Source: JAJDXW01 sp965214795 (GTDB lineage Bacteria > Pseudomonadota > Gammaproteobacteria > HK1). Taken from it: 64,000 bases of DNA. The notes under the pieces were generated by a model. That model had not been told where the DNA came from, made no database searches, and saw nothing but the letters and a program-made list of their open reading frames with translations. Positions 37,701-44,015 of the stretch are shown one piece after another. The translations under genes were made by a program, and so were the position numbers. The DNA lies in contig OZ243976.1 of the NCBI GenBank assembly GCA_965214795.1, positions 4,464,001-4,528,000 on the forward strand, read 5' to 3'. The first letter of the stretch is position 1. Every line of letters begins with the position of its first letter.

Positions 37701-38556
37701 CGGCCTCGTCCGTGCCGCCGTCGTCGCGGAAGCTCGCCTCGACCTTCAGCTTCGCGCCCAAGTCCGCGGCGACCACCGTGTAGCTCGCCGAGGTCGCGCC
37801 GGGGATCCGCGTATCCGTACCGCTCGACACCCGGATCCACTGCCAGGTGAAGGTCGGGCTCGCCGGCCCGTCCGCGTCGGAGATGTCCGAGGAGTCCGCC
37901 GTCAGCTTATCCCCCACCCTGGGCGTCGTGTCGGAGATCGTCGGCTTGCCCGTCGGGGGCGCGTTGGCTTCGGTCCCCCTGATCTGGAACTGGTAGGAAC
38001 CGTCGCGGTCCCTCCAAGCCGTTCCGCCCGTGCTCGTACGGCGCCCGCTGATGCTCCAGCCGGACGCGGCTCCGGGGTCCGTGCCGTCTTCCGCGGTAGT
38101 CTCCCACCATCTAAATTGCCCCGGCTGGGAGAAGTCACGCGCCACGACATGGTAGTCGGTGCCGGCCTCGAGCATGGCGCCCGCCGGGGCCTGCCACTCG
38201 TAAAGACCGCCGCCCTCATCGGATGGGGAGCGGCCGAGGTCGTGGACGATGTCGCCGGGAGCTCCGTCCGCTTTGCTTTCCCTGATCGTCACCTGGATCC
38301 TGCCGCGGGGGTTAGCGATTTCAAGAACCACGCTGGAGAGGTCGTAGCCTCCGGGCGCGTCCCCCGTGGTGAACGATTGAGCCTTGAAAAATTCATTATC
38401 CCTAAGGGAGTTATCCGTTTTGCCCGTATTGCTGACAAGAACATCCACCTGCGCTTGGACCGGCGCCGGTGCCAGGCCGGCGAGCGCCAGCAGCACGCAG
38501 GCCGCCAGCGCCAGCCGCCGAAGCGGCGCGGCGCCGCCGGGCGTCCGGCACCCCAT
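28726..38556 (-). CDS. Giant repeat adhesin: Ig-like and Calx-beta modules with C-terminal autotransporter-like barrel
   Basis: About 3,276 residues from ATG 38556. Residues 1-36 form a signal peptide (RRLALAACVLLALAGLAPAP then VQAQ). Residues 37-200 resemble a choice-of-anchor domain (FFKAQSFTTGDAPGGYDLSS). About nine Ig-like modules with APTGAPTIDDTTPVVGQTLT follow, alternating with Calx-beta modules (VTEGSAAVFTLTRTG; HEADSVVTVALTADAAY); roughly fourteen Calx-beta units in all. A linker with AWLGRFGRTVAGQVVDAVEA near residue 2790 leads to a barrel-like domain of about 400 residues ending in VRATIRW. I infer a secreted, outer-membrane-anchored surface protein, probably an adhesin binding calcium. 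The frame is open upstream to 39027 through an IS end and a G12/C12 tract. ATG 38556 was chosen because it begins the signal peptide; it lacks an obvious ribosome site. Confidence 0.85.
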   Translation of the reverse strand: MGCRTPGGAAPLRRLALAACVLLALAGLAPAPVQAQVDVLVSNTGKTDNSLRDNEFFKAQSFTTGDAPGGYDLSSVVLEIANPRGRIQVTIRESKADGAPGDIVHDLGRSPSDEGGGLYEWQAPAGAMLEAGTDYHVVARDFSQPGQFRWWETTAEDGTDPGAASGWSISGRRTSTGGTAWRDRDGSYQFQIRGTEANAPPTGKPTISDTTPRVGDKLTADSSDISDADGPASPTFTWQWIRVSSGTDTRIPGATSASYTVVAADLGAKLKVEASFRDDGGTDEAVQSEETAAVAAALPVVTVVSDGDFTEGIPGAFTLTRTGDASSRLTVHFEVSITGDYEATQFTVREIPKNRTTAKLNLRTADDSTHEPHGTLTVTLQPSDGYRVGTPGAATAKILDATNVAPTGAPTIDDMTPMVGDTLTADASGIDDADGLTGAAFAWQWIRVSGGTETRIPGATSASYTVVAADAGATLKAEASFTDDGGTEETVESAETSAVPAASLPRVSVALASSPVAEGEDAEFTVTRTGVTTGALTVRYRVSETGAMVASGDEGAKTVSFSGNAASVTVSVPTADDGAHEADSVVTVALTADAAYDLGTASASVTVEDDDNAAPTGAPTIDDTTPVVGQTLTADASGIDDADGLTSPTFTWRWLRVASGGGETEVGTGASYTVVGADRGSTLKVKATFTDDDGTEETIESEETAAVERPAVVTPSSDGDVTEGAPAVFTLTRTGSTAGTLRVKFDIDPSGGDFGLTLTADGTTTTFPVGSRTEVEATFPVGNSTMKVSLSTVDDDTHEADGTVFLTVLLSDDEVYALGDTDFATLKIRDNDNAAPTGAPTIDDTTPVVGETLTADASGVSDPDGPARLAFSWQWIRVSGGTETRIPGATSASYTVAAADAGATLKAEASFTDGGGTEETVESAETGAVAGAPSLPTVTVTPVTSPVVESEDAQFTVTRTGVTTGALTVRYNVIETGAMVRSGDKGAKTVDFSGDMASVTVTVPTVSDNIHEGNSRVTVALTADAAYDLGTDATARVLVKDDDDSPATGTVTVTGTAREGETLTANTSDIADEDGGLDTRAYVYQWVRTPAGGSDEDISGATSRTYVPVFADAGATLKVKVTVTDGEGHEATFTSAATSAVAVLPTVTVASDGDVTEGSAAAFTLTRTGGSSAPWLIVNIKRSVSGDFGVVKFKTTSFPAGAATTRTRLHVADDEADEAHGAVTLTVLPGDGYRVGTPSAATAKIFDATNVAPTGAPTIDDTSPVVGEMLTADPSGIADADGLTNRTFTWQWVRVSGGTETPIDGATAVTYTVVAADVGATLKVKASFTDDGGIEETVESAATATVEAAPLPTVTVTPRKSPVSEGDPAAEFTVTRTGDTTEALRVRVSVSETGDMVSAGNEGGQTRTIPAGQSSAVISVPTVDDGVHEADSVVTLTLEANAAYEPGTDATAEVTVEDDDEVALPTVTVTPVTSPVVESEDAQFTVTRTGVTTGALRVRYNVIETGAMVRSGDKGAKTVDFSGDTASVTVTVPTVSDNLHEGNSRVTVTLTADAAYELGTDATARVLVKDDDDSPATGTVTVTGTAREGETLTANTSGLADEDGGLDTAAYVYQWVRTPAGGSDAAISGATSKTYVPVFADAGATLKVKVTVTDGEGHEATFTSAPTSAVAALPRPSVTVVSAGDVTEGSAAVFTLTRTGDTAQMLDVAYEVTATGSFGVTTGAATATFPASSATVQVSVDTTGDGAHEAHGTVTVTLTADTGADPAYLLGDPATAAAAVRDDDNASPTGAVTIDDTTPVVGQTLTADASSLDDPDGLTSRSFTWQWLRVSGGTETEITGATAVTYTVVAADVGAKLKVKATFTDDGGTDETVESAQTSAAKPPSPVLTVAAGTSRVTEGTAATFTVTRTVVTAGALTAHYQVSETGDAVAASDEGAKSVDFADGETGKTVTVPTAGDGGHEADSVVTVTLTADAAYELGAQRSAEVTVEDDDNAAPTGAVTIDDPTPVVGQTLTADTSNLDDPDGLTSRSFTWQWLRVSGGTETVIAGASTASYPVAAADIGAMLKVRVGFTDDDGTGETVESAPTGAVAEYTITAASPRVTEGDDGSALLDFALTRSETGQRVELGWRVTTEGTAQPVRPVTDFAGPMEGTLVFSPNTRSRSVYLQVVPDIVDETDETVVLEFFSVAGTPEGVTFPARVTGTIVDDDTATLSIAPSSVDEGDSGTRELVFTVSLDLESDREVTVEYDVGGTAESGTDYEAPTPVLVTFPALFWEPQRIVFRVLGDTDAERHETVTVELRDPSGGVALGTSQATATIRNDDGLVVSVDPPEVAEGDSRADGARLTFRLELSGQADTDVTVDYRVDAGAGTATPGADFKDKSGTATIRSGRSFAVVKLGILEDTAIEPDETVVMVFENPRGAVLHPDSARVTGTILDDDLPQVNDDLSQVTVAAESGPVTEGEDAVFVLTRTGDASVPLTVTVDVSEAGRVLAGTAPTEATFGADEAQTRLRVATEDDATAEADGRVTATVIAGPGYTVAAGAGSAGVDVFDDDAPAAPEETATLWSTTMTVADLGGSVGASGPDLADPDWSEDGVEYAMNRLRWLGSPKDRVVVRFNRRPPLAEELTLHAGELTLALAEGGSGRVLRWPVEGEPWSVGEEVALRLTRTVAGADQDGADGPGVSVADARVHESAGAPLAFRVTLDEARTSAVSVRYATSDGSAAAGADYVAASGVVRFEAGETEKTVHVAVLEDAHDEGEETMTLTLSSPFGAEVSDGAATGTIVNTDAMPRAWLGRFGRTVAGQVVDAVEARMTAARQPGMEVSIAGRRVGAAGALDEAAFRDGGAAGGRPAGWHAGENGPEEWTVNGRELLTGTSFALTEGTAESGFVSLWGRGVVTDFDGRDGALSVDGEVATGLLGADWARDDWAAGLIVGHSRGKGSYRGQGAGTVSSSLTGLYPWGRHALNERVTVWGVAGYGEGTLTLEPEDGARIETDMDLAMASAGLRGVLVEAPAEGGLELAAKTDGLFVRSASEAARGGDGGMLEAARAQVTRLRLGLEGTRAFRSAGGGTLTPSFGLGVRHDGGDAETGFGVEVGAGVAYADPSSGVTVGLRGRGLLTHEASGFREAGFSGSLAFDPFPSSDRGLSLTLGQALGASATGGVEALYGRDTMAGFGGAGDDAGPADLLGRRRLEARVGYGVSAFGGRFTGTPELGFGVSESGRDYRLGWRLTPAGGNTAGGNAGSFELYLEATRREAATDDGRPEYGVGVRATIRW
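33541..34170 (-). repeat. Internal near-identical repeat of the adhesin gene, copy A
   Basis: About 630 bp that match 35128-35757 with only scattered substitutions. It encodes one Calx-beta module (VTSPVVESEDAQFTVTRTGV) plus the distinct Ig-like module (SPATGTVTVTGTAREGETLT). Other modules are far more diverged, so this pair reflects recent duplication or gene conversion. Confidence 0.85.
35128..35757 (-). repeat. Internal near-identical repeat of the adhesin gene, copy B
   Basis: Partner of copy A, offset by 1,587 bp. Amino-acid changes are few: for example DMASV versus DTASV, NIHEGNS versus NLHEGNS, and DEDIS versus DAAIS. Such pairs permit recombinational expansion or contraction of the stalk. 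Confidence 0.85.
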
Positions 38557-38675
38557 GGCGCCGGAGCGGGCATCGCGGCCCCGGGGCTCAACGGACCCCG
38601 CCCGCGCGCGCTGCGGACGCCTGCCCCCGTCATCCCGGGCCCTGCGCTTCGCCCGGGGGCAGGCCGCGCCCTCCC

Positions 38676-38813
38676 GGCAAATGGAAGCCGGCGAAGGCGG
38701 CGAAAGCCGTCGCCGCGCGGTGAGGAGACAAGCCATGCCAGCCGCAGGACAACCGATGAGGCCCGCAACCGCATCCTTAAGTGAATGGCGTTCTCTCTTA
38801 AGTGAATGCCATT
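38676..38813 (+). mobile_element. Solo right end of the DUF4338-IS4 element
   Basis: These 138 bp are essentially identical to 46841-46978, the last 47 bp of the IS4-type transposase gene (coding GKWKPAKAAKAVAAR-stop) plus the 3' terminus with two CTTAAGTGAATG motifs. It is a remnant of another copy. It lies 120 bp upstream of the adhesin start codon and immediately left of a G12 tract. Confidence 0.9.
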
Positions 38814-38825
38814 GGGGGGGGGGGG
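38814..38825 (+). repeat. G12 homopolymer upstream of the adhesin gene
   Basis: Twelve consecutive G residues lie between inverted copies of AATGCCATTG and CAATGGCATT. On the adhesin strand it is C12 and lies inside an open frame continuous with the adhesin, about 260 bp before the proposed start. Homopolymers of this length are prone to slippage. Confidence 0.85.
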
Positions 38826-38992
38826 CAATGGCATTCATTTTGACAGAGCCGTCTTCAGGTTTGGGTTTCATTTCCACAACCCATTGATTCAAGATGGATA
38901 ACAGCCTCCTTCTCCGGCCCTTCCCAAGGGCCTTGACACACGCCCCCCTCGGTGACACCATCAGCGGGTGGAGCTGTCTTTGGGAGGAACCG

Positions 38993-39709
38993 ATGGACGA
39001 GGCCATCCGAAAGCTCAAGTCGACCACCTTCTTCGGCCGGCGCCTGACCCGGCGTCAGATCGCCGACCTCCAGCGCACCGTGCGCGAGTGTGCGGGGCTG
39101 AGCCGGCACGAGCTCGGGCTCACGATCTGCGAGCACCTGAACTGGCACACCCCTGGCGGGGCGCCGCGCGCGCGCTTGGCGCGGCGTGTGCTCGAACATC
39201 TGGAGGGGCTCGGGCTGTTCACCCTGCCGGCGAAGGACGAATCGAAGCAGCGAGGGGGGCAGAAGGCGCTGGCGTGGACCGCGCGCTCGGCGCCGCGCGC
39301 CGAGGTCCGCGCCGCGCTGAACGACCTTGAGCCGGTGCAGTTGCGCCCGGTGACGGACCCCGGCGAGGTCGCGCAGTGGAACGAGTTGCTCGACCGGCAC
39401 CATTACCTGGGCTACCGCCGCCCGCTCGGTCCGCACTTGCGCTACGCCCTCATCGACCGTCACGGGCGGTGGTTGGGCGGTTTGCTGTTCTCGTATGCGG
39501 CCCGCTCGGTGGCGTGCCGCGAGCGGTTCATCGGCTGGGACGAGGCGGCCCGGCGCAAGCGCCTGGACCGGGTCATCGCCAACCCCCGGTTCCTGATTTT
39601 CCCTTGGGTGCGGGTCCGGCACCTCGCGTCGAAGGCGCTGTCGCTGGCGGTGCGCCGGCTCGCCGACGACTGGCAGGTGCATCACGGCTACCGTCCGGTG
39701 CTGGTGGAA
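38993..39709 (+). pseudogene. DUF4338 (DruA-like) N-terminal part of a split transposase fusion
   Basis: 239 codons from ATG 38993, which has GGGAGGA six bases upstream. The N-terminal helices (RRLTRRQIADLQRTVRECAG; LSRHELGLTICEHLNWHTPG) are followed by the DUF4338 core: LDRHHYLGYRRPLGPHLRYA, SVACRERFIGWD, NPRFLIFPWVRVRHLASKAL, and DDWQVHHGYRPVLVE. DUF4338 is the domain of DruA, a component of Druantia anti-phage systems, and also occurs in transposon-associated proteins. Homology stops at LVE (39709) and resumes in the same frame as VETFVDLSRFTGASYRAANW at 45398. The present frame continues to 39838 through foreign sequence. The intact protein would have carried a DDE domain at its C-terminus. 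Confidence 0.8.
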
Positions 39710-39916
39710 GCTTTGGCATTGTACTGCTACTCCATACTGCGGAACCCTGGGTTCCTGAACAAAGTGATGAAAATCCGGCGCTTGCCGAAATTCGGATTTT
39801 TCCTGCCCACGCCTTTACATCGTGTGAGATGGGCTTGAGGCTGCCTGTGCATGACGTTTGACGCCCTCGGGCAATGCTGCGGTGTGTCGTCGGGACGGCA
39901 CGTTGACCCTTTCCGC

Positions 39917-42103
39917 TCATCCCTGTGGCTGTGCACACGGTGCGTTGAACAACGCAAGCGTATCCTCGTGCGCCATCTCCACATAGAGGCCGCGCTTGCT
40001 GCCATGCGTGACGTGGCATGAAGCGAGGGCACCTGTCCTGACGCGGTTCCAAATCGTCTGTCGGCTCACCCCGAGGCGTTGCATCGCGACCCGCACTGGC
40101 ACGAATCCTTCCGGCGGCTGCGCACGGAAACGCGCGCGAAGTGCGTCCGTCATCTTCACCCTCAACGGTGCCCCGTCGACGCCCGGATTGATGACCGGCA
40201 CGAGTCCTGCGTGGACCCAGCGGTACAGCGTTGTCTCGGTCACTGCGAGCTCGCGGGCGGCATCGGCGACCCTGAGCGCTCCCCCATCGCCGGGTTCGGT
40301 CGGGGGCACATGGGCGGGAATGTCATGGTACCGGCGCAGGTTGTAGACCAGATCCTTGGTGAACGGCAGATCGTGGGCGGTGCGCCGTCCCTGCTTGTTG
40401 AGAAGGATCGCCACCGTTGTGTCGTTGTAATGAGCGCACAGGTTGCGAACCAGGTCCAGGGTGCTCTCGTCGGTGCGTTTGGGCTGCACGATGGGGACGA
40501 TCTTTGCAAACGTCAGGTCGTCGACACGCCCACCTCGCCAGTGCACGGTGACGGCGAACTCTCCCGCCTCTTTGTGGTGCTCGATCGTCACCTGCTCCAC
40601 GAGGCAGCCGAGCAACCGCTTGCGGTCGCAGTTCGAGGTCGTCGGCCCGTCCCATACTCGCTCGAGCGATGAACCGAGCTCGGCGAACATCTCCGGCGCC
40701 GGGGGTGGCGGTTGTTCGGCACGCGCGGTCGTGAGCGCCCGCTCGGCCTGCTGAAGCGCCACCAGCGCTGCTTCCCATTCGCGCTCCAGTGTCGCCGCGA
40801 TCAGCCTGTTGTCCGGATCGACCTGCCGGTAGCGGCGCTCCGCGAGCCCGGCCTGGTAGCGGCAATGCTCCACCGCCTGCTCCCAGCGGCGCAGGTCCGC
40901 ATCCGCGCGCTCGGCCACGTCAGCCGCCGCTTGCACCGCCGCCTGCGCACCACCCGGCGTCGCCAGCTCCAGGAACAGGCGCACCACCTCGCGGTCGAGG
41001 CGCTTGCCGCCCATCGAACAGCAACCTCGTCTCTGGTGGCTCGTGGGGTCGACGACGCCGCACACATAGCTCCACCCCCTCGCGTTGTAATCGACCGCCA
41101 TGCCGTAGCCGCAATGACCGCACACCACCAATCCTTGCAGCACCGCGGGACCTTCTCGCGCAGGCCCCCGGCTGCCGTCGCGACAAGAATGGTTGCTCGC
41201 CAGTTGTTCCTGGATCTCGAGCCATTCCTGCCACTCTACATAGCCTTCATGGCGTTCGGGCAGCAGCACCTCCCACTGCTCGTGCACCGCGAGCAACGGC
41301 GTGTCACGTCTGCGCCCGCGACGCAGCCCGTACGCATAGGCGCCGCCCATGGCCGGGTTCTTCAGAATCCGCAGCGTCCGACTATACGAGGCCGGCCGCC
41401 ACAGCAACGCACCGCTGGAGTGGTCTCGCACCGGCACGCTGATCTCCCGGTCGCGCAACACCACCGCCGCTTGGCGCGCCGTTCCCGCCTCCCGGAAAGC
41501 AGTGAACACCGCACCGATCGATGCCTGCACGCGCTGGTCCGGATCCTTGCGGATGGTATCCCCTTCGCGCACAAAGCCGCCCGCCACGCGCCAGTACAGC
41601 GCCCCGCGCAATGCCTTGTTGCGCCGTCCACCTTCCATCCGTGCCCGCAGCACCGACAGCTCCGAGGCCGACATCGTCCCTCGGATGCCCAGAATGAGGC
41701 TGTCATCGTCGCTGCTCGGCAAATACACTTGGCTGTCCTCGATGAGCGCCACATCGTGCGTGCGACACAGGTCGAGGAGCTGAAACCACTCCACGGTGTT
41801 CCTCGCCAAGCGCGATATCTCGAGCCCGAACACGCCCCCGACCTGATCCCGGGCGAGCAGGCGGCACAGCTCGTCAAAGCCCGTGCGCGCGCCCTTCGCA
41901 TGCGCGCCGGCACTGTGGCCAAGGTCAGCGTCGATCGTCCTGATCCGGGTCTCAGGCCAGCCGAACTCCCGGGCCCGCTCCCTCAGAGCGTACTGGCGCG
42001 CCGTCGATTCACGATGATTGCGCACCTGACCCGGCGTCGATTGCCGCACATACACGACCGCCTGGCGCTCAAGATGCCGGGTCGTAATCTTCGTCGTGCT
42101 CAT
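39917..42103 (-). CDS. Large serine recombinase
   Basis: 728 residues. The resolvase-type catalytic domain begins near residue 14 with the nucleophile serine in VVYVRQSTPGQVRNHREST, followed by the conserved GVFGLEISRLARN and MSASELSVLRARM. The recombinase domain includes RILKNPAMGGAYAYGL, followed by a zinc ribbon (VVCGHCGYGMAVDYN ... YVCG ... RRGCCSM). A long coiled coil follows (about residues 390-460) and an uncommon C-terminal region with two helix-turn-helix segments, VADAARELAVTETTLYRWVHAG and VRVAMQRLGVSRQTIWNRV. It catalyses site-specific integration and excision of its element. Its ATG overlaps the preceding small gene by 35 bp. It appears intact. Confidence 0.9.
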   Translation of the reverse strand: MSTTKITTRHLERQAVVYVRQSTPGQVRNHRESTARQYALRERAREFGWPETRIRTIDADLGHSAGAHAKGARTGFDELCRLLARDQVGGVFGLEISRLARNTVEWFQLLDLCRTHDVALIEDSQVYLPSSDDDSLILGIRGTMSASELSVLRARMEGGRRNKALRGALYWRVAGGFVREGDTIRKDPDQRVQASIGAVFTAFREAGTARQAAVVLRDREISVPVRDHSSGALLWRPASYSRTLRILKNPAMGGAYAYGLRRGRRRDTPLLAVHEQWEVLLPERHEGYVEWQEWLEIQEQLASNHSCRDGSRGPAREGPAVLQGLVVCGHCGYGMAVDYNARGWSYVCGVVDPTSHQRRGCCSMGGKRLDREVVRLFLELATPGGAQAAVQAAADVAERADADLRRWEQAVEHCRYQAGLAERRYRQVDPDNRLIAATLEREWEAALVALQQAERALTTARAEQPPPPAPEMFAELGSSLERVWDGPTTSNCDRKRLLGCLVEQVTIEHHKEAGEFAVTVHWRGGRVDDLTFAKIVPIVQPKRTDESTLDLVRNLCAHYNDTTVAILLNKQGRRTAHDLPFTKDLVYNLRRYHDIPAHVPPTEPGDGGALRVADAARELAVTETTLYRWVHAGLVPVINPGVDGAPLRVKMTDALRARFRAQPPEGFVPVRVAMQRLGVSRQTIWNRVRTGALASCHVTHGSKRGLYVEMAHEDTLALFNAPCAQPQG

Positions 42104-42299
42104 TGCGACTCTCCGCGTCCGCCAGCCGGACCATCACACGCGCCAGCTCCCGCACCAGACGCTGGCGGCTGTCCGGCGGCACCGCGTACCAGCGCTCCCA
42201 CCGTTCCTCCCACGCCAGCACCGTCAGCAGCGGCAGTTCCCGTTGCTGTTTGGGGCTACCCCGTTTCAGTGGACGGTTGAGGGCTTTCGCCTCCTGCAT
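42069..42299 (-). CDS. Small recombinase-associated protein, 5' end replaced by IS3 sequence
   Basis: The present 76-residue frame starts within the end of IS3 copy 1. Removing IS3 and one GTT duplicate restores an ATG at 43675 and gives MAQQQRELPLLTVLAWEERW at the N-terminus of a 62-residue protein that ends NEHDEDYDPAS. It is acidic at its end, has no membrane segment and belongs to no family I can name. Small genes of this kind commonly precede large serine recombinases of this type. It overlaps the recombinase start by 35 bp, suggesting coupled translation. The IS3 insertion fell after codon 4, so the product may still be made from the IS-derived start. Confidence 0.65.
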   Translation of the reverse strand: MQEAKALNRPLKRGSPKQQRELPLLTVLAWEERWERWYAVPPDSRQRLVRELARVMVRLADAESRNEHDEDYDPAS

Positions 42300-43299
42300 G
42301 GGGGTGGGCGAAGGCCGGTGGAAGGAGAATCTTACCGCAGACGGGAGTTGAGGGTTCCCTCAGAGGGTGGTTCGGGATCCCCGGCTCGCCGTTGGGGAAG
42401 GCTTCGCGGTCGGTTCGATCGAGACGCTCATCGTTGCCGGTCGCACCACTGGCGGCCTTCGCGGCGGCGCGCTCGAAGTCATTCGGGCTGAGGTAACCCA
42501 GGGCGGAGTGCCGACGGTGTGTGTTGTACCAGCCCTCGATGAACTCGAAGAGGGCCATGCGCGCCTGGACTTGAGTTGGAAACTCGCGCCGGAGCAGGAG
42601 CTCGCATTCGAGGGTGGCGAAGAAGCTCTCGGCCATCGCGTTATCGAAGCAGTCACCAGCCGAGCCGGTCGAGGTCACCACCCCCATCTCCCGGCACCGT
42701 TTGCCGAAGGCGAGCGAGGTGTACTGCGACCCCTTGTCGGAATGATGCACGACCTCGCCTTGGAGCCGGCGCTGTGCCAGGGCCATGTTCAGCGCCGCGA
42801 GCACCAGTTCGGTGCGAAGATGATTGGCGATCGACCACCCCACCACCTTGCGGCTGAACACGTCGAGCACGATGGCCAGGTACACGAACCCCGCTCGGGT
42901 CGGCACATAGGTCACGTCGGCGACCCACAGCCGGTTCGGCGCGTCGGCCCGGAACTGACGTTGCACCCGGTCCGGGGCCGCACGCTGGCCCGGCTCCGCG
43001 CGCGTAGTGCGCGTACCGCGGCGCCGGCTCACTCCCGCCCAGCCTGCCTTGCGCATCAGCCGAGCGACCCGCTTGCGGCCCACACGCCACCCCTTGGCGG
43101 CCAGCTCGGCGTGCACCCGAGGCGCCCCGTAGGTGCCACGAGAATCCCGGTGAATGGTCCGGATCGTGCCCCGCAACTCCTCGTCACGCTTCGCACGAGC
43201 AGAACGCCCGCGACCGCGCCACGCGTAGTACCCGCTGGGGGAGACGCCCAGCACCCGGCACATCGTGGCCACCCGATGATGGGCCTGGTTCGCCCTCAT
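42256..43299 (-). CDS. IS3-family transposase OrfB, copy 1
   Basis: A 347-residue DDE integrase-type transposase subunit. The N-terminal HTH_21-like region is MRANQAHHRVATMCRVLGVS, and the catalytic residues are in LWVADVTYVPT, HHSDKGSQYTSLAF and NAMAESFFATLECELL. The C-terminal RHSALGYLSPNDFE is conserved. It is normally made as an OrfAB fusion by -1 frameshifting at an A7 run (T7 at 43356-43362 on the plus strand). The sequence is identical to OrfB of copy 2. Confidence 0.93.
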   Translation of the reverse strand: MRANQAHHRVATMCRVLGVSPSGYYAWRGRGRSARAKRDEELRGTIRTIHRDSRGTYGAPRVHAELAAKGWRVGRKRVARLMRKAGWAGVSRRRGTRTTRAEPGQRAAPDRVQRQFRADAPNRLWVADVTYVPTRAGFVYLAIVLDVFSRKVVGWSIANHLRTELVLAALNMALAQRRLQGEVVHHSDKGSQYTSLAFGKRCREMGVVTSTGSAGDCFDNAMAESFFATLECELLLRREFPTQVQARMALFEFIEGWYNTHRRHSALGYLSPNDFERAAAKAASGATGNDERLDRTDREAFPNGEPGIPNHPLREPSTPVCGKILLPPAFAHPHAGGESPQPSTETG

Positions 43300-43610
43300 G
43301 AGCTCGAAGACCTCCCCGGAATCGAACCGCTCTCCCGAGCGAACCAGGCCGCGGCTTTTTTTAGGATCTCGCGCTCTTCGCGAAGCTGACGATTCTCCCG
43401 ACGAAGCCGCCGCAACTCCTCACGCTCGACCGTCGTCAGACCGTCTTCACGAAGGCCCTCGTCGCGATCCGTCTGACGAACCCAGTTGCGGATCGCCTGC
43501 GCGGAACACTCGAACTCACGAGCGAGCTCCCCGGGCGTGCGACCCGCTCGGACCAGCTCAACCATCTGGCGCCGGTACTCCGGCGCGTAAGGCGAATGGG
43601 TTTTCGACAT
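43296..43610 (-). CDS. IS3-family transposase OrfA, copy 1
   Basis: A 104-residue DNA-binding subunit. It starts at ATG 43610, behind an AGGAGGT ribosome site. The helix-turn-helix is YRRQMVELVRAGRTPGELAR followed by EFECSAQAIRNWVRQ, and a leucine zipper follows (ELRRLRRENRQLREEREILKK). The AAAAAAA slippery run lies in the last third, and beyond it the -1 frame enters OrfB. It is identical to copy 2. Confidence 0.93.
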   Translation of the reverse strand: MSKTHSPYAPEYRRQMVELVRAGRTPGELAREFECSAQAIRNWVRQTDRDEGLREDGLTTVEREELRRLRRENRQLREEREILKKAAAWFARESGSIPGRSSSS

Positions 43611-43664
43611 GTAGACACCTCCTGCGCACAATGTTCAGGTGTCCACTAAACCGGGGCAACTCCA

Positions 43665-43958
43665 GTTGCGCCATCCACCGCTCCGCATCGCTCCTCGAGA
43701 ATGGCGAGAAGATTACGCAGTGCGACAAAATCGGACAATGCACCAGCCAGCCCAGACCCGTCAGCCGGCGCCGCGCCCAAGCTGGTCCACGACAGCGGCA
43801 GCCAGCACACCGTGCCGTCGGGCAACCGCAGCTTCGCCTTCGGACCGCGGATGCCCGCATTGCGCAAGCCGATGACTGTGACCGGCGCACCGTTGTACGG
43901 GTGCCTGGGACGGCAAATCGTGACCGGCTCCAGACCCTCCGGCGGTGGCGTGCCTTCA
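43665..43958 (-). pseudogene. DUF5372-like small protein, truncated at its 5' end by IS3 copy 2
   Basis: Between the two IS3 copies the minus strand reads EGTPPPEGLEPVTICRPRHP, then YNGAPVTVIGLRNAG, LRLPDGTVCWLPLSWTSLG and SDFVALRNLLAILEERCGAV. The order (HP-motif, hydrophobic strand, LPLSWT, C-terminal helix) resembles the short DUF5372-type proteins found beside large serine recombinases. The next gene (MAQQQREL) starts in an overlapping frame near its end. IS3 copy 2 sits just before this piece and has removed or displaced its start codon, so it is probably inactive. The family assignment is tentative. Confidence 0.5.
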
Positions 43959-44015
43959 TGTTGGAGTTGCCCCGGTTTAGTGGACACCTGAACATTGTGC
44001 GCAGGAGGTGTCTAC

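Larger units (their letters stand above)
42251..43664 (-). mobile_element. IS3-family insertion sequence, copy 1
   Basis: A 1,414-bp element with inverted repeats TGGAGTTGCCCCGG (orfA end) and TGGGGCTACCCCGT (orfB end) and a 3-bp target duplication GTT at 42248-42250 and 43665-43667. It is the exact reverse complement of copy 2 as far as I can see. It interrupts the small gene upstream of the serine recombinase. Confidence 0.95.

Noticed and set aside
28726..38556. Regularly repeated DNA that might suggest a CRISPR array or satellite
   Set aside because: The repeats are protein-domain length, in frame and diverged; there are no short direct repeats with unique spacers.
38993..39838. A genuine Druantia anti-phage locus
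   Set aside because: Only the DUF4338 domain is present, fused to a transposase; the large DruE helicase and other Druantia genes are absent.
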